In this document: piece by piece, positions 14,203 through 16,011 of the stretch
Layout of the letters: each line of letters starts with the position of its first letter
Position numbering within the stretch: position 1 is the stretch's first letter
Origin: CAYXZP01 sp964469485
GTDB taxonomy: Bacteria; Desulfobacterota; Binatia; UBA1149; CAYXZP01
Length of the DNA stretch: 16,011 bases
Reading direction: 5' to 3'
Assembly (NCBI GenBank): GCA_964469485.1
Contig: CAYXZP010000053.1
Span: forward strand, 1 to 16,011
Notes under the pieces: model-generated
Told to the model about the DNA's origin: nothing
Databases searched by the model: none
The model's input: only the letters and a program-made list of their open reading frames with translations
Program-made: the position numbers and the translations under genes

Positions 14203-15141
14203 AACAAGGGGCGCGTAGCTGACGTCCGTAAGTTCCTCGGACAGCGCCCACAAGCGGGCGGCCAACTCGGTGTCATAGGAACGCTCGCTCGAACGGACCT
14301 CGGTAGGATGGCCGTAGGACTCACCGGGTCCGTCGGGGCCGAAATAGCTCCCGCCGCGCACACCGTCGGCGCAGGCGGCGTACAGCGCGGGCAAGGCACC
14401 CTTCTCCGGTCCCTGTGCCGCCACCCGGTTGATGACCCGCCACAAACGGACCTTCAGACGCGAACCGGACATGACGGCCCCCTTGGTCTGCAGCTCGGTG
14501 CTGCTGTAACCGGGATGCGAGGCCATGCTTGTGGCGGGTCTGGCCGCCGAGGCGAAGCGCCGTTGCAGCTCGTAGGCAAACAACAGGTTGGCCAATTTTG
14601 TCGTTCCGTACACCCGCCAGCGGCGGTACTTCGAACCATCCTTGATGATATCCGGGTCGGCGCCGGCGAAACGGTGGGCGTTGCTCGCCATCGTCACCAC
14701 CCGCGCCGCCGGTGCGGCAAGCAGGAGCGGCAGCAGGCGGCCGGTCAGCGCGAAATGACCGAGGTGGTTGGTTCCGAACTGCATCTCGAAGCCATCGGCG
14801 GTCTCGCCGTAGGGAAGCGCCATTACGCCCGCATTGTTGCAGAGGATATCGACCTTCTCGTATTGCCCGGCCAGCGACTCGGCGAACCGCGCCACGGACG
14901 ACAGGTCGGCAAGGTCCAGTCCCATGAGACCCGCCCTGGCCGGCGGTTCCAGCCCGGTCAGGCGAGCCAGCGCAGCCTGGCCCTTGTCCTTGTCGCGGCA
15001 GGCCATGACCACAGTGGCGCCGGCCCGGGCCAGACGGCGGGCCGTTTCGAAACCCAGTCCGCTGTTCGCCCCGGTCACCACCGCCGTCCTCCCGGAAAGG
15101 TCCGGAATGTCCGCGCTCGTCCACTTCTTGGTCCTCGCCAT
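14191..15141 (-). CDS. SDR family oxidoreductase (retinol dehydrogenase/WWOX-like)
   Basis: The 316-aa protein has TGANSGLG (23-30), NNAGVM (102-107), and catalytic S153 (MASNAH), Y178 and K182 (YGTTKLAN). NHLGHFALT and HPGYSSTEL add to the match with the long retinol-dehydrogenase/protochlorophyllide-reductase-like SDR branch. The substrate is probably a lipophilic alcohol or ketone, by family analogy only. The ATG (15141) lies nine bases after the phospholipase D-like stop, with GAGGAAAG as ribosome-binding site overlapping that stop. The 3' end overlaps the DUF3604 gene from the other strand. Confidence 0.9.
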   Translation of the reverse strand: MARTKKWTSADIPDLSGRTAVVTGANSGLGFETARRLARAGATVVMACRDKDKGQAALARLTGLEPPARAGLMGLDLADLSSVARFAESLAGQYEKVDILCNNAGVMALPYGETADGFEMQFGTNHLGHFALTGRLLPLLLAAPAARVVTMASNAHRFAGADPDIIKDGSKYRRWRVYGTTKLANLLFAYELQRRFASAARPATSMASHPGYSSTELQTKGAVMSGSRLKVRLWRVINRVAAQGPEKGALPALYAACADGVRGGSYFGPDGPGESYGHPTEVRSSERSYDTELAARLWALSEELTDVSYAPLVSGP

Positions 15142-15150
15142 CGTCTTTCC

Positions 15151-16011
15151 TCAATCGGCCCAGCTCGCCGGATCAATGGCCACCGCCAGACCTTCCAGCG
15201 CTTCGTCCCTGTTGCGGCGCCCGGCGTTGTCGCGGGCCGTCCTGTGATAGAACGCGAATGCCCCGGCCGCGTCCATTGCCGAACAGTCGCGGCCTAGCTG
15301 TTCGCTGAAGAGCCGCGTCCTGAGCCCTCGTGCGAAGCCGTCATCCCAGACGGTGGCGTTGAGCTCCGTGTCACCGCGGAAGGAACGCGACATCGTGTTG
15401 GTGGACCCCACCGTGGCCCAGACCTCGTCGATGATGGCCGTCTTGGCGTGCACATAGATCTCGTCCCACAGTCCCGGCCCGCGCCTGACCGCGGGAGCGG
15501 CCATGGTAAAGCGGTCGAAGCGGGAAAGCCCCGCCAACATGTCCAGCGTCGGTCTGAGCTTTGGATGATCACGCTGCTCGCGGATCTCGGGCATGGCCTT
15601 GCGTGGCACCAGGCATATGACCTCCACGCCACGCTCGAGGGCGGCCCGGAGCTGGCTGATGAGCTTGGGGCACATCAGCATCTGGTTCTCGAGATATATG
15701 AAGGAGCGGGCCGCGGTCACGGCCAGGCTGTATTGCTCGCGCACGGAGCCTTCGCCGCCCGCGATCTCGAAAGGCCGGCCACCCGGACTGGCCGTACAAA
15801 CGGAGTACAGGTCGGGGAGAACGCTTCGCGAGACCTGGACACGGCTCGCCCCGGTCACGGTGGAAACCGTGGCCGGAAACTCGAGGTCGGCGGCAGCGGC
15901 GGGGTCCGGATAGACACCGTGCGCCAGTGCCCGCTCACTGGCCTCGTTCCAGCGCTGGACGAAGTTGTGATGCACATCGGTGGCCGACGGACCGGCCAGC
16001 TCCAGGTAGAC
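15151..16011 (-). CDS. Phospholipase D-like protein, C-terminal part (runs off right edge)
   Basis: The frame is open from the right edge (VYLELAGPSATDVHHNFVQ) to the TGA at 15151, 286 residues, so the GTG near 15975 is not the true start. One complete HKD motif is seen: VHAKTAIIDE followed by WATVGSTN. The edge segment LAGPSATDVHHNFVQRWN is the region just after the first HKD in two-HKD enzymes, so that first motif should lie outside the window. FIYLENQML and GVEVICLVPRKA are also typical of the second half. Members hydrolyse or transfer phosphatidyl groups (phospholipase D, cardiolipin synthase) or act as nucleases; the context does not decide. It is likely co-transcribed with the downstream SDR. 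Confidence 0.85.
   Translation of the reverse strand, partial: VYLELAGPSATDVHHNFVQRWNEASERALAHGVYPDPAAAADLEFPATVSTVTGASRVQVSRSVLPDLYSVCTASPGGRPFEIAGGEGSVREQYSLAVTAARSFIYLENQMLMCPKLISQLRAALERGVEVICLVPRKAMPEIREQRDHPKLRPTLDMLAGLSRFDRFTMAAPAVRRGPGLWDEIYVHAKTAIIDEVWATVGSTNTMSRSFRGDTELNATVWDDGFARGLRTRLFSEQLGRDCSAMDAAGAFAFYHRTARDNAGRRNRDEALEGLAVAIDPASWAD

Noticed and set aside
14308..15297. 329-codon plus-strand open frame
   Set aside because: Antisense to the SDR gene, which has a full set of catalytic motifs.
1..16011. tRNA, rRNA, CRISPR, insertion sequence or phage features
   Set aside because: No cloverleaf-like sequence, spaced direct repeats, transposase or integrase motifs were found by eye; intergenic regions are all under about 150 bp.

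Overview
The window is 16 kb of GC-rich, gene-dense bacterial DNA with two 10-N assembly gaps (1463-1472 and 7356-7365). The gene content suggests an uncultured, deltaproteobacterial-type lineage such as Myxococcota or Binatota/Desulfobacterota_B. Pointers are a secreted protein with tandem four-Cys repeats and a myxobacterial-style Cys-rich linker, SufT, an F420/LLM oxidoreductase, EthD, VOC and DUF4345 proteins, a sulfotransferase and a DUF3604 lipoprotein. There is no rRNA or marker gene, so this placement is inference. I see no tRNA, rRNA, CRISPR array or insertion sequence. The longest gene-free stretch is about 140 bp.

Layout. (1) Positions 1-1743, minus strand: an isocitrate lyase/PEP mutase family enzyme, then sufT (ATGA overlap), then the start of an RND/MMPL transporter that runs off the left edge. 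(2) 1780-2397, plus strand: an EthD-like protein, divergent from the lyase and abutting the next gene stop to stop. (3) 6257-2398, minus strand: a tightly overlapping four-gene operon of an alkyl-sulfatase-like metallo-hydrolase, a Gfo/Idh/MocA dehydrogenase, an SDR and an LLM flavin/F420 oxidoreductase. It looks catabolic, but its substrate cannot be read from sequence. (4) 8164-6358, minus strand: an exported repeat protein, interrupted by a gap and followed by a strong intrinsic terminator. (5) 8257-9012, plus strand: a VOC protein. (6) 11363-8996, minus strand: a sulfotransferase, FecR-like protein and DUF4345 membrane protein operon. (7) 11507-14202, plus strand: an AhpD/carboxymuconolactone decarboxylase-like protein and a DUF3604 lipoprotein, joined by an ATGA overlap. 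(8) 16011-14191, minus strand: a phospholipase D-like protein (partial) and an SDR.

The main discovery is in region 7. The AhpD-like gene has one in-frame TGA, at codon 62. It sits exactly where the second cysteine of the family's CxxC redox motif belongs, giving C-P-V-(TGA). Reading frame and family similarity continue undamaged for 98 more codons, and the downstream gene's start codon overlaps the distal stop. This is what a CxxU selenoprotein looks like. A GC-rich hairpin lies at SECIS-like distance after the TGA, although its loop does not clearly fit the bacterial consensus. TGA is an ordinary stop in many neighbouring genes, so genome-wide recoding is unlikely.
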